NCBI GenBank assembly: GCA_963829955.1
Contig: CAWHKS010000005.1
Location: 186,001 to 250,000 of the forward strand
Length of the DNA: 64,000 nucleotides
Direction: 5' to 3'
Source: DASTFY01 sp963829955
GTDB taxonomy: Bacteria; Actinomycetota; Acidimicrobiia; Acidimicrobiales; Ilumatobacteraceae
The translations under genes and the position numbers were made by a program. The first letter of the stretch is position 1. Each line of letters opens with the position of its first letter. Below the pieces are notes generated by a model, which was given only the letters and a program-made list of their open reading frames with translations, did no database searches and was not told the DNA's origin. Below, piece after piece: positions 26,267 through 34,493 of this stretch.

Positions 26267-26277
26267 GGCACGCCGAG

Positions 26278-28851
26278 CTAGGCGCCCCACCGCTGGTCGT
26301 ACCAGATGCGCCAGACCGCGTTGTCGAGACCGCGCACGAACACGTCGATGCGATTGAGGCCCCACGAGACAGCAGCGACACCAGAGCCGAACACCCCTCC
26401 TAGGGACTCCCAGCCAGACCAATTGCCGTCGTACCAGCGGTGCCGGAGGGCGTTGTCTTGACCTCGGGCGAACACGTCCAGCCTGCTGTTCCCCCATGAG
26501 CTCACGGCCGGCGCCGACGTCAGCACACCGCCTAAGGACTCCCATCCCGACCAACCGTTGTCGTACCACCGGTGCACGAGATCATTGCTCGAGCCCTGCG
26601 CGAAGACGTCGATGCGGTTGGGACCCCACGAGACCGCGGCCGGCGCGGAGGCCAGCACCCCTCCCAACGACTCCCACGATGACCAACTGTTCTCGTACCA
26701 CCGGTGCCAGAGCGCGTCGTCCTGACCCCGAGCGAACACGTCCAACCGCCCGGGTCCCCACGAGCTCACCGTCGGTGCCGAGGTCAGCACCCCTCCGAGT
26801 GATTCCCAAACGGACCAGCGGCCGTCGAACCACCGGTGCCAAAGGGTCCGGTCCTGCCCTTGGGCGAACACGTCGATGCGGTACGGCCCCCACGACACGG
26901 CCGCGGGACCGGAGCTCAACACCGCTCCCAACGACTCCCACGGTGACCAACTGTTCTCGTACCACCGGTGCCAGAGCGCGTTGTCCTGACCCCGAGCGAA
27001 GAGGTCCAACCGCCGGGCTCCCCACGAGCACACGGCCGGAGCCGAGGTTGCCGATCCGCCCTGGTACTCCCATCGGCTCGGCGGCGTTGGCCGTCGCGGC
27101 ACGAGGAACTCGGCGATCTGCTCAGCCAGATACGCCGGGCGCTCGAAGTGGACGGAATGACCGGTGTTCAGCAGGAAGAGGCTCGTGCCAGGGGTTGTCC
27201 GCATGAGGCCGGCCAGCTTCCGGGTGGCGTCGAAGATGTTCGAGCCAGCGAAGTTGTCCTCCGCGCTGGCGATCAGCAACTGGCGTACGACGTTGAGCTC
27301 GTAGCGCCACGGAGTGTTGTTGTCACGGTGGACCACTCGGTCGACGTGGCTGTAGATGAGCTGCTCCCCCGCGACCCGCCAGTGCCACTGCCGGAGGTTC
27401 GTGCTGTAGACCTCGCGCCTCGCCCGGCGCGAGCCATCGATGTTGAAGCTCTTGCAGGGCTCCCAGCCACTGCTGTACCACAGCTGGGGTTGGGTGAAAG
27501 GCACGATCCCTGGAAGGACCGTCTTCTCATAGACCTCGTGGAAGTAGTTCTTGCGGGAGTCCGTGAACTCCGGCGCCTCCCAGTTCGCGACGCACTGACC
27601 GGGAGCGATGCTCTTCAAGTGGTCGTTGACCATCGGGTCCCAAACGGACGCCGCGTTCCACGACACAATCCCGGCGGTGAGCCAGACCGGCATCACGCTG
27701 CGCCGCCCGAGCCGCAACCCAAGGTTCCCCCCGAGGCTGCCGCCGAAGACGCCCAGAAACCGATCCCTGATCGGGGTGACGGCGTCGAGCGCGTTCACGA
27801 AGGCGACGACGAAGTCTTCGATGAAGTCGAGGACTGGCGTGCGGATGGGCTCGTTGTCGAAGGGTCCAGACGGGTAACTGGTCGCGCTCGACGCGGCGAC
27901 CCTCGTGTGGCTGAAGGTCTCGGAGTAGCCGCAGTTCGGCAGGTCAACCGAGATGATGGACAAGGACTTGCCCCGGGCCAGGCCCGCACGGTGCAGGAGG
28001 GGGATGATCGCAAGCGCCTCCTCGGCGCCCGACACGTGACCGTGCAGGAAGAGCAGCACGCCGTCGCCGTCAGGAACGCTCGGCCGAGGATTCGGGGGCA
28101 GCTGGCGGCGGGGGATGGAGGTGGGCACGGCACCGGCCACTGGTGACTGGCCGGACGCGATGAGGAACCGGGTCTGCAGGGTCAGAGCGGCGTGGCTCGG
28201 CGTGCCGGGCACGGTCACGGGGATCTCGTACTGCTCGAACGGTGGTGCCGGCAGGTTGGTCGGTCGGTGAGGCATGTCGTCCTCGCCCGAGACGGCGATC
28301 CAGCCGAGTGCCGGTCGCTTGGCGTTCTGCACGGTCACAGGACCGCGAATCGCCCAGGCAGTGGCGAAGGCCCGATCGAGCGCTGCGAGCGTCCCGATCA
28401 GCCTCTGCGTCGGTGTCGCGGACACGAGCGGCACGAGCAGGGCGTCGATCTTGTCGAGCAGCTCAGACTCGGTGTACGGCGCCGTCTGCAGGTCGACATG
28501 GGCGCCCGAGCCGACGAGTCGGCTTGCGTCCGCTGGGGTGCGCGCCGGCGTCGCCAGGAGGCAGTACGTTCGCCGGCCGGTGACGGCGAGATCGGCGAGC
28601 GCGTTGCCCAGTCGGTACTGCTCCTGTGGCACCGGCACGTACCCCGGGTTCTGGGCGCGGACGAACGCTGCTGCGGACCGGGCGAGGATCTGGTACGGAT
28701 CGCGAGTCTGCGCCGCGCTGCGAAGGGCAGGAATCAGTCGCAGCTCGTTGGTCGCATCGACCGCCCACGCAGGAGGGCTGACGAAGCCGGCTGGCAGACC
28801 CGTTGCCGTACACGGCTCCGGCGGCGGAAGTACCGCGGGCGTCTCCTGCAT
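26278..28851 (-). CDS. Alpha/beta hydrolase fused to a C-terminal lectin-like beta-propeller
   Basis: 857 residues. The N-terminal 580 or so contain an alpha/beta hydrolase with oxyanion region LLFLHGHVSGAEEAL (H270-H272), nucleophile elbow GVFGGSLGGNLGLRLG (Ser372), a late acidic residue in SAEDNFAGSN and the catalytic-His candidate NTGHSVHFERPAYLAEQI. Residues 591-857 are six repeats of exactly 44 residues (SWGxxRLDVFARGQDNALWH then RWYENSWSxWESLGGVL). These match the PLL/fucose-lectin type propeller blades. No signal peptide is evident, so a carbohydrate-binding extracellular role needs another export route. ATG at 28851 follows GGAGGG. Substrate unknown; perhaps an esterase tethered to a glycan. 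Confidence 0.82.
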   Translation of the reverse strand: MQETPAVLPPPEPCTATGLPAGFVSPPAWAVDATNELRLIPALRSAAQTRDPYQILARSAAAFVRAQNPGYVPVPQEQYRLGNALADLAVTGRRTYCLLATPARTPADASRLVGSGAHVDLQTAPYTESELLDKIDALLVPLVSATPTQRLIGTLAALDRAFATAWAIRGPVTVQNAKRPALGWIAVSGEDDMPHRPTNLPAPPFEQYEIPVTVPGTPSHAALTLQTRFLIASGQSPVAGAVPTSIPRRQLPPNPRPSVPDGDGVLLFLHGHVSGAEEALAIIPLLHRAGLARGKSLSIISVDLPNCGYSETFSHTRVAASSATSYPSGPFDNEPIRTPVLDFIEDFVVAFVNALDAVTPIRDRFLGVFGGSLGGNLGLRLGRRSVMPVWLTAGIVSWNAASVWDPMVNDHLKSIAPGQCVANWEAPEFTDSRKNYFHEVYEKTVLPGIVPFTQPQLWYSSGWEPCKSFNIDGSRRARREVYSTNLRQWHWRVAGEQLIYSHVDRVVHRDNNTPWRYELNVVRQLLIASAEDNFAGSNIFDATRKLAGLMRTTPGTSLFLLNTGHSVHFERPAYLAEQIAEFLVPRRPTPPSRWEYQGGSATSAPAVCSWGARRLDLFARGQDNALWHRWYENSWSPWESLGAVLSSGPAAVSWGPYRIDVFAQGQDRTLWHRWFDGRWSVWESLGGVLTSAPTVSSWGPGRLDVFARGQDDALWHRWYENSWSSWESLGGVLASAPAAVSWGPNRIDVFAQGSSNDLVHRWYDNGWSGWESLGGVLTSAPAVSSWGNSRLDVFARGQDNALRHRWYDGNWSGWESLGGVFGSGVAAVSWGLNRIDVFVRGLDNAVWRIWYDQRWGA
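26281..27081 (-). repeat. Six tandem 132-bp (44-residue) propeller repeats
   Basis: The SWG motif recurs at residues 609, 653, 697, 741, 785 and 829, a strict 44-residue period. Odd repeats read RLDVFARG (the first RLDLFARG) and even ones RIDVFAQG or RIDVFVRG, so the array looks built from an 88-residue doublet copied three times. The N-terminal RWEYQGG and the short final WYDQRWGA could close a blade. Confidence 0.8.
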
Positions 28852-29249
28852 GGCTGCACCCTCCAGCGCCCGCGCCTTGGTGAGATCGACGCTACTTCGC
28901 CCCGCGCCAGGTCAGTGCCGACAGACTCGTCGCGCGTCCAGACTCGCCGAGATGGTGGTCGGCCGCGCTCGCTCGTGAAGCTGATCGAAGTGAGCGTGAC
29001 AAGTGCCGTGAGATGGCCGCTCGCGCGGCCAACGTCGGCGGGGCGCTGATCCGACTCGGGATCGTCTTGGTGGATGAAGCTCACCACGTCGCACCGTCAC
29101 CGCATCGCGCCGCAATGCTTTCGCAGCCTGAACGGCACGATGAGAACGACGGCGATGGTCAGATGCCCGACGATCGCGACGATCGGCGGGGACCGCCCAA
29201 TGATCACCACCGCGGCTCCCGGACGACGGTGACGCCCAAGGTCGGCGGT
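28852..29249. other. Gap between hydrolase and MBL-fold genes
   Basis: About 400 bases with no clear gene. On the reverse strand, around 29090-29200, a GTG-initiated 36-residue frame with a hydrophobic core (IVGHLTIAVVLIVPF) is present. It lacks a ribosome-binding site and homology, so I do not call it. Confidence 0.4.
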
Positions 29250-30288
29250 CTACGAGGCGTTGAGCAGGTAGCGAGTGCCGACGACGCTGGGCGCGTAGCC
29301 GGTCGTGTTGTATGCGTTCGCCAGTGCGGCGGCGGCTCGCCAGCCGGTGCAGTGTCCTGGTGCGACGATCCGGGGTGTGACGAGGTTGGTGAGGTCGTGC
29401 ATGGTCGGTTCGATGCGGTCTTCGACGGTTGTGCCGGCGAGGTGGTAGCCGCCGAGCAGGAGGTCGACCTGCTGGTCGGGGAGGAGCCGCCGTGCTTCGA
29501 GGCCGACGTTGACGACGCCGGCGTGTCGAGCACGCGGTGAGCACCGTCGTTCCCCGGCCGCGCACGGTAGCGGCGAGGAAGCGCTCGTCGTGGATGCCCG
29601 TGTCGAGGGTGACCTGGTCGCCGTGCCATGTGTGGTGGCCCGGCAGGCCGGTTTCGTAGCTGGTCTGACGTGGGATGTCGCCGCTGGCGAGGAAGTGATC
29701 GGCGACGACGTGCACGTCGGAGTGGGTGGCGACGTTGCCGCCGGCGGTCTCGATGGCTTCGAGGGTTGGTTCGGGCGGGAGCATGGCGAAGACGTCGAGT
29801 GGCGTGAGGATGCCGCGCTGGTCGGGCCGGTCGGGGTGGACGTCGACGACGAGCGGTGGGCGACCGGCATGGTCGCGGGCCGCGGCGATGGCAGCGACGA
29901 CGGTGGTGATGCCGCCGGAGTGGTCCCAGTGCCAGTGCGACAGGAACAGCACGTCGATGGTGGACAGGTCGACGGCCAGCCGTTCGGCATTGGCGAGCCA
30001 GACGTCGCCGTAGGGGCCGACGTCGAACAGCACGGTTGCCGTGCGGTCGTCCTGGCGTGCGGTGGCGAGCGCGGAAAAGCCGTGGCAGGCGACGCAGAGG
30101 TGGTCGAAGGCGACGACGCAGTTGTGGCCATCGTGCTGGCCGGTGGGCGAGATTCCGCTGAGCAGGTAGGCGATTTCGGGGAGCTGCGGCAGGCCTGGGG
30201 CGATGCTCGAGAGAGTGTCGGTGGCGTTGTCGATGACGATCGTGATGGTGAGCTCGTCGAGGTCGGGCGTGCCCTGGAGCGATGTCAT
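29250..30288 (-). CDS. MBL-fold hydrolase, dihydropterin-phosphate-synthase-like (one frameshift)
   Basis: About 345 residues, metallo-beta-lactamase fold of the COG1237 group. These are annotated as 7,8-dihydropterin-6-methyl-4-(beta-D-ribofuranosyl)-aminobenzene-5'-phosphate synthase, a methanopterin-type activity that is doubtful in bacteria. Seen: TIVIDNATDTLSSIAPGL, TVLFDVGPYGDVW, metal site FLSHWHWDHSGG, and GLPGHHTWHGDQV. After TVLTACS the frame breaks at an extra A near 29527. It continues with HAGVVNVGLEARRLLPDQQV and ends PGHCTGWRAAAALANAY and YLLNAS. Length 3n+1 fits one insertion. Its start shares ATGA with the MMPL stop, making it the last gene of a five-gene operon. Confidence 0.82.
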
Positions 30289-32489
30289 CGGAGCATCGTC
30301 CCAGAGTAGGCACCGATGGGCTCATCCTGGACGGCTGGCTCGGTGTCCTCGCTGGTTTGGCTGAGGTCGATCGAAGGTTCGCGGGCGGGCGGTGTGGTCG
30401 GTGCCGGTGCCTCGTGGAGCCCGAATCGCTGATGGAAGCGACGCAATGGTGCGGGGGCCCACCAGTTGCGTTCGCCGAGGAGGTTCATGGTGGCGGGCAC
30501 GAGGAGGGTGCGGACGATGGTGGCGTCGACGAGGACGGCGATGGCGAGCCCGACCCCGAGCTGTTTGATGGCCAGAACTTCACCGGCGGCGAAGCCGGCG
30601 AAGACGATGACGATGAGGAGGGCGGCGGAGGTGATGATGCGTCCGCTGCGCTGCAGGCCGACGGCGACGGCGAGGTCACTGTCGCCGGTCTCGTCGTGCA
30701 CCTCCTTGATCCGGGAGAGCAGGAAGACCTCGTAGTCCATCGAGAGCCCGAAGGCGAAGATGAGGATGAGCACCGGCATCCACAGATCGAGGGCGCCGAC
30801 GGAGTCGAAGCCGACAATCCTGGCGAGGTGTCCTTCCTGGAAGATCCAGACCAGCGCTCCGAAGCTGGCGCAGAGGCTGAGGATGTTCATGACGACGGCC
30901 TTGATCGGCACGATGATCGAGCCGGTCATGAGGAACAGCAGCACGAGGGTGGCGGCGACGACCATGAGGGCGGCCAACGGGAGGCGTTCGCTGAGCCGGG
31001 CCTTGATGTCGATGAGCTCGGCGGCGATGCCGCCGACCTCGGTGTCGAATGTCGGCTGGCCACCGCGAAGCTGAGCGACGAGTCCGGACGCTTCGGGACC
31101 CTGTGAGGTCCCGGCGGGCGTGGCGTCGACGACGGTGAGGCCTGACGGTGTGTCGGGCCGGATGGAGGTGCCGACGACGCCGGGCGTGGTCGAGAGCTGC
31201 TCGTACCAGGCCGCGAATTCGGCGCTGTCGGCGTCGGTGCCGGCGATGACGGTGACGGGGTCGGTGCCGCGGGCCGGGAACCGGTCGGCGAGGGTGAGGG
31301 CGACGTCGCGGACCTCGGACGAGCGGGGCAGGGTGCGGGCGTCGCCGATCTCGAAGCGCGAGCCGAGGAACGGCACGCCGAGGAGGATCAGCACGACCAC
31401 GGCGGCGGCGCCGACAGCGACGGCGTGGCCTTGCACCCAGCGGGTGAGGCGGTAGAAGCGGCCGGCGACGTCGGCGACGGGAGCGGTCGACGGGATTCTG
31501 CCGCCGACGGCGGCGAGGGTCGCCGGGAGCAGCGTGACGGCGGCGGTCATGCAGAGCAGGACGACGCCGAGGCCGGCGATGCCGAACGAGGTGAGGATGG
31601 GCAGCCCGAAGACGAACAGGCCGCACATCGCGACAGCGACGGTGAGGGCGGAGAAGACGACGGTCTTGCCGGCGGTGGCGACGGTCTGGACGACGGCGTC
31701 GTGCAGGTCGCGTCCGCGGCCGCGTTCCTCGCGGAACCGGCTGACCATGAGTAGGCCGTAGTCGATCCCGAGGCCGATGCCGAGCATGTTGACGACGTTG
31801 ATCGAGAAGATCGACACGTCGCCGAGCACCGTTGCTGCGACGAGCACGGCGAGCGAGGTGATGACACCTGCGAGGGCGACGAGCATGGGCATGCCGGCGG
31901 CGCGGAGGCCACCGAGGAGGAAGATCATGGCCAGGAACGCGATCGGTAGAGCGATCGCTTCGCCGCGCAGGAGGTCATTTTCGGAGGCGGTGCCGAACTG
32001 CTCACCGACAAGCACGTTGCCGCCGACGAGCACGTCGGGGGCGTCGAGGTCGCGGGCGACATCGGTGATCCGGTGGGCAAGGTCGACTTCGGCTCCCTCG
32101 TCGAGGCCGCCGGTGACGGTGACGACGGCGAGAGCGGCGCGACCGTCGCTGGCGCGAAGGGCATCCGAGCCCGTTGACCACGGGTCGGCAATGGCGATCA
32201 CTCCGTTGATCGCGGCGACGCGGGCGAGCCCGGCAGCTAGGGATGCGGCGACGGCGGGGTCGTCGACGTCGATGCCGTCGGCGATGATGGCGATCTCGCC
32301 GCCGGTTCCGGCGAGTTCGTCGAGTCGCTCAGCGACGCGGCCCGATTCGGTGCTCGGTCCGGCGCCGAAGCTGGAGGAGAGCACGGAGAAGGCCGAGCTG
32401 CCGACGGTGCCGGCGCCGATGAGCAGCACGATCCAGATCATGATGACCGCACGACGGCGGCGAACGACCAGCGAGGCGAGCGAGGACAT
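30285..32489 (-). CDS. MMPL-family (RND-type) membrane transporter
   Basis: 734 residues with about 12 membrane helices in two homologous halves, each followed by a large exported loop, as in MmpL/HpnN proteins that move lipids or hydrophobic compounds. Seen: MSSLASLVVRRRRAVIMIWI, LGIGLGIDYGLLMVSRFREE (first half) and FAFGLSMDYEVFLLSRIKEV (second half). These two GLxxDYxxxxxSR motifs carry the proton-relay Asp-Tyr pairs. An acidic, low-complexity C-terminal tail ends IGAYSGTMLR. The ATG at 32489 shares one base with the upstream epimerase stop (TGATG), and the stop overlaps the MBL start. Cargo unknown; the co-translated enzymes hint at a small metabolite or lipid. Confidence 0.88.
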   Translation of the reverse strand: MSSLASLVVRRRRAVIMIWIVLLIGAGTVGSSAFSVLSSSFGAGPSTESGRVAERLDELAGTGGEIAIIADGIDVDDPAVAASLAAGLARVAAINGVIAIADPWSTGSDALRASDGRAALAVVTVTGGLDEGAEVDLAHRITDVARDLDAPDVLVGGNVLVGEQFGTASENDLLRGEAIALPIAFLAMIFLLGGLRAAGMPMLVALAGVITSLAVLVAATVLGDVSIFSINVVNMLGIGLGIDYGLLMVSRFREERGRGRDLHDAVVQTVATAGKTVVFSALTVAVAMCGLFVFGLPILTSFGIAGLGVVLLCMTAAVTLLPATLAAVGGRIPSTAPVADVAGRFYRLTRWVQGHAVAVGAAAVVVLILLGVPFLGSRFEIGDARTLPRSSEVRDVALTLADRFPARGTDPVTVIAGTDADSAEFAAWYEQLSTTPGVVGTSIRPDTPSGLTVVDATPAGTSQGPEASGLVAQLRGGQPTFDTEVGGIAAELIDIKARLSERLPLAALMVVAATLVLLFLMTGSIIVPIKAVVMNILSLCASFGALVWIFQEGHLARIVGFDSVGALDLWMPVLILIFAFGLSMDYEVFLLSRIKEVHDETGDSDLAVAVGLQRSGRIITSAALLIVIVFAGFAAGEVLAIKQLGVGLAIAVLVDATIVRTLLVPATMNLLGERNWWAPAPLRRFHQRFGLHEAPAPTTPPAREPSIDLSQTSEDTEPAVQDEPIGAYSGTMLR

Positions 32490-33484
32490 CACGCGGCCAC
32501 CTCCAAGGTTGTGGCTTCTGTGAGACCGGTGGGCAATTCGGGTTGTGCGGCGTGGGCGCGGTACCACTCGACGGTGCTGGCGACGATGTCGGCCCAGTGC
32601 GTCGTCTGGCCGCCGAAGGCGTGGCGGAACGCCGAGTCGTCGACAACGAACGGCGCAGCGAACTGGTAGTAGGTGTGCAAGAGCTCGCGGACGTTGCGGT
32701 TGAACAGCCCCAGCGCTCGCAGCATCGGTCGCTTGAGGGCGGTGACGTCGGTGCGGCGCTGCCCCGCCGCGGCGTACACGTCGATGATGACGTGCCGGGT
32801 GGTGCGGGTCTCGGGGTTCGGCAGGTGCCACACCTGGCCGTAGGCGTCGGGGCGCGTGCCGAGCAGGACGAGGTTGCGGCCCACGTCGGGGACGTAGCTG
32901 TAGGTGTGTTGGGTGTCGGGTCGTCCCATCGTCTGGGCCCGCTTGCCGGCCAGAGCGGGTTGGAACACGAACTGGCCGAGGGCGGAGTCGCGCACGCCGG
33001 GGCCGACGAAGTCCGAGGCTCGACCGATGACGACGCGGACCTCGCCGCGCTGGTGTGCGTCGAGGAGCTCGGCGGACATGGCGGCGCGAGTCCGGCTCTT
33101 CGCGCTCGTCGGGTTGACCGGGGTTGTCTCACGGAGCAGCCCGGTGCTCGGACCGTACATGTAGAGGTTCTCAAGGACGACGAGCTTGGCGTCTGCTGAC
33201 CTGGCCGCGCCGACCACGGCGCGCTGGAGGGGCGGGAACTCTTCGGCCCAGCGGTGGTAGTTGGGCGCGTTGAGGCAGAAGTACACGGTGTCGGCGTCGG
33301 CGGCCACATGGCGGGCGAAGTCGACGTCGGTGGCGTCACCGCCGATCGTCTCCACGCCCGTGAGGACCGGGGCGCCGGTTCGGTTGACCATGCGAACACG
33401 GATGCCCTGATCGAGGAGTGCAGTTGCGACCGCTCGGCCGGCGGGGCCGGTGCCGAACACGACGTGCGTCCCGGCGGCGGTCAT
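32489..33484 (-). CDS. NAD(P)-dependent epimerase/reductase-like protein
   Basis: 331-residue extended/atypical SDR. The cofactor loop is VVFGTGPAGRAVATALLDQG near the N-terminus. It is followed by VRMVNRTG, DADTVYFCLNAPNYHRWAEE, VVLENLYMYGPSTGLLRETT and YSYVPDVGRNLVLLG. The catalytic YxxxK is not obvious, so it may reduce or merely bind nucleotide. Similar proteins are annotated 'NAD-dependent epimerase/dehydratase'. ATG at 33484 lies in an ATGA overlap with the membrane protein upstream, and the stop overlaps the MMPL start, so the five genes are one tightly coupled unit. Confidence 0.8.
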   Translation of the reverse strand: MTAAGTHVVFGTGPAGRAVATALLDQGIRVRMVNRTGAPVLTGVETIGGDATDVDFARHVAADADTVYFCLNAPNYHRWAEEFPPLQRAVVGAARSADAKLVVLENLYMYGPSTGLLRETTPVNPTSAKSRTRAAMSAELLDAHQRGEVRVVIGRASDFVGPGVRDSALGQFVFQPALAGKRAQTMGRPDTQHTYSYVPDVGRNLVLLGTRPDAYGQVWHLPNPETRTTRHVIIDVYAAAGQRRTDVTALKRPMLRALGLFNRNVRELLHTYYQFAAPFVVDDSAFRHAFGGQTTHWADIVASTVEWYRAHAAQPELPTGLTEATTLEVAA

Positions 33485-34083
33485 GGCTGCGCCGCCTTGC
33501 CCGGAATGAACGAGCCGATGATCATGCTCTGGAGGAAGGTCGATGTGATCGCGCCATAGGCGCCGAACACCACGAACTGCTGATCGACGCTGATGCCACC
33601 GGCGGTTGTGACGCTCCAGCCGGCGGCCCACAGGACGGCGGTGACGGCGCTCCAACCGAGCATGCGCTTGGTGTTGCCGAGCACGGCGCCTTGGGCGATG
33701 CCCACGGCCAGTCCGCAGATCGCACCCATGAGTGCGAGGGACGTGATGTCGGTGCGATACGAAACGAGTGCGGCTCCGACGGCGAGACCGGCACCGAGCC
33801 CGACGGCGGTTGCCGGTATCCAGCCGACACCGACGCCGCGGCGGCGTAGCAGCGCCCATTGGGCGGCGCCGATTCCGGCACCCGTGACGACGCCGCCGAG
33901 GACGGCTGCCGACAGCGAGTCGACCCGGCCGGCGACGAGATGACCGATCTCGCCCGCCACGGGAAAGGCCAGGGCAACGAGCAGCCAACGCCACCACGGT
34001 CGGAACGAGCGGCGACCTGGGAGCTGGTCAACGGGCGAATCGATGCTGGTCGCGGTGGTGGTGACGCTGGTGGAGGGGATCAT
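33481..34083 (-). CDS. Hypothetical multi-helix membrane protein
   Basis: 200 residues. A hydrophilic, threonine-rich N-terminus is followed by five to six glycine/alanine-rich helices (LLVALAFPVAGEIGHLVAG, AAVLGGVVTGAGIGAAQWAL, LMGAICGLAVGIAQGAVLGN, AVTAVLWAAGWSVTTAGGIS). Charged patch RRRGVGVGW lies between helices. The pattern resembles small glycine-rich membrane proteins without defined function. Start at ATG 34083 overlaps the preceding gene's stop and its own stop overlaps the epimerase start. Function unknown; the operon context suggests a membrane partner of the MMPL protein. Confidence 0.75.
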   Translation of the reverse strand: MIPSTSVTTTATSIDSPVDQLPGRRSFRPWWRWLLVALAFPVAGEIGHLVAGRVDSLSAAVLGGVVTGAGIGAAQWALLRRRGVGVGWIPATAVGLGAGLAVGAALVSYRTDITSLALMGAICGLAVGIAQGAVLGNTKRMLGWSAVTAVLWAAGWSVTTAGGISVDQQFVVFGAYGAITSTFLQSMIIGSFIPGKAAQP

Positions 34084-34427
34084 GACGGGTCCTTCCGGGT
34101 TGGTGGTTGTGGGTGGGTGTTGGCACTGATCCAGGCGACCAGGACGCTGTCGGGATGGTCGACGAGGTGGTCGCGGGCGAGGACGTCGACACGATCGGCG
34201 TCGCCGGCGACGTGGGCGACGGCGATCGCGACGACTTGGCGGTCGCGCGTCGTCTGCGCGACCCCGGCGGCCCGCTGCAGCAGATCGTCAGGAACGGGAG
34301 CGAACAGTGCAGCGGCCACCATGGTGGTCACGTCGTCACTGGTCTGGGCCCGCTCGATGATCTCGGCGATGGCGGCGTCGCCGCCCACCACCAGCTGGTA
34401 GATCACGTTGTCGAGTTCGGCGGGCAT
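34080..34427 (-). CDS. Small hypothetical protein, first gene of the operon
   Basis: 115 residues, mostly helical and acidic (ELDNVIYQLVVGGDAAIAEI, IERAQTSDDVTTMVAAALFA, RDRQVVAIAVAHVAGDADRV). The pattern of short helical pairs recalls HEAT/ankyrin-like modules but I do not recognise a family. The ATG at 34427 has CACGCT 6 bases upstream. It overlaps the membrane-protein gene (ATGA) and is divergent from the AfsR-like regulator with only 66 bases between the two start codons. No function assigned. Confidence 0.65.
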   Translation of the reverse strand: MPAELDNVIYQLVVGGDAAIAEIIERAQTSDDVTTMVAAALFAPVPDDLLQRAAGVAQTTRDRQVVAIAVAHVAGDADRVDVLARDHLVDHPDSVLVAWISANTHPQPPTRKDPS

Positions 34428-34450
34428 GGGTGCAGCGTGGGCGGAACCCC

Positions 34451-34466
34451 TGACACCGCGCTGTCA
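34451..34466. promoter_or_regulatory. Palindrome between the five-gene operon and the regulator
   Basis: TGACA-CCGCGC-TGTCA, a perfect 5-base inverted repeat with 6-base spacer. It is centred in the 66-base divergent intergenic region, about 28 bases upstream of the regulator's GTG. Plausible operator for the AfsR-like protein or for divergent promoter control. Confidence 0.4.
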
Positions 34467-34481
34467 CGAAAGCCTCGGGCG

Positions 34482-34487
34482 TACCCT
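34482..34487 (+). promoter_or_regulatory. -10-like box of the AfsR-like regulator
   Basis: TACCCT, then 6 bases, then GTG at 34494 (a second GTG sits at 34491). No Shine-Dalgarno is present, so the transcript is probably leaderless. Confidence 0.5.
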
Positions 34488-34493
34488 GACGTG

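Noticed and set aside
26281..27081. 132-bp tandem repeats considered as a CRISPR or DNA satellite
   Set aside because: They are protein-coding lectin-propeller blades in one intact frame with no spacers or cas genes nearby.
34107..34490. N-terminal extension of the AfsR-like regulator to 1148 residues
   Set aside because: It is antisense to the first gene of the divergent operon and precedes the leaderless GTG at 34494.
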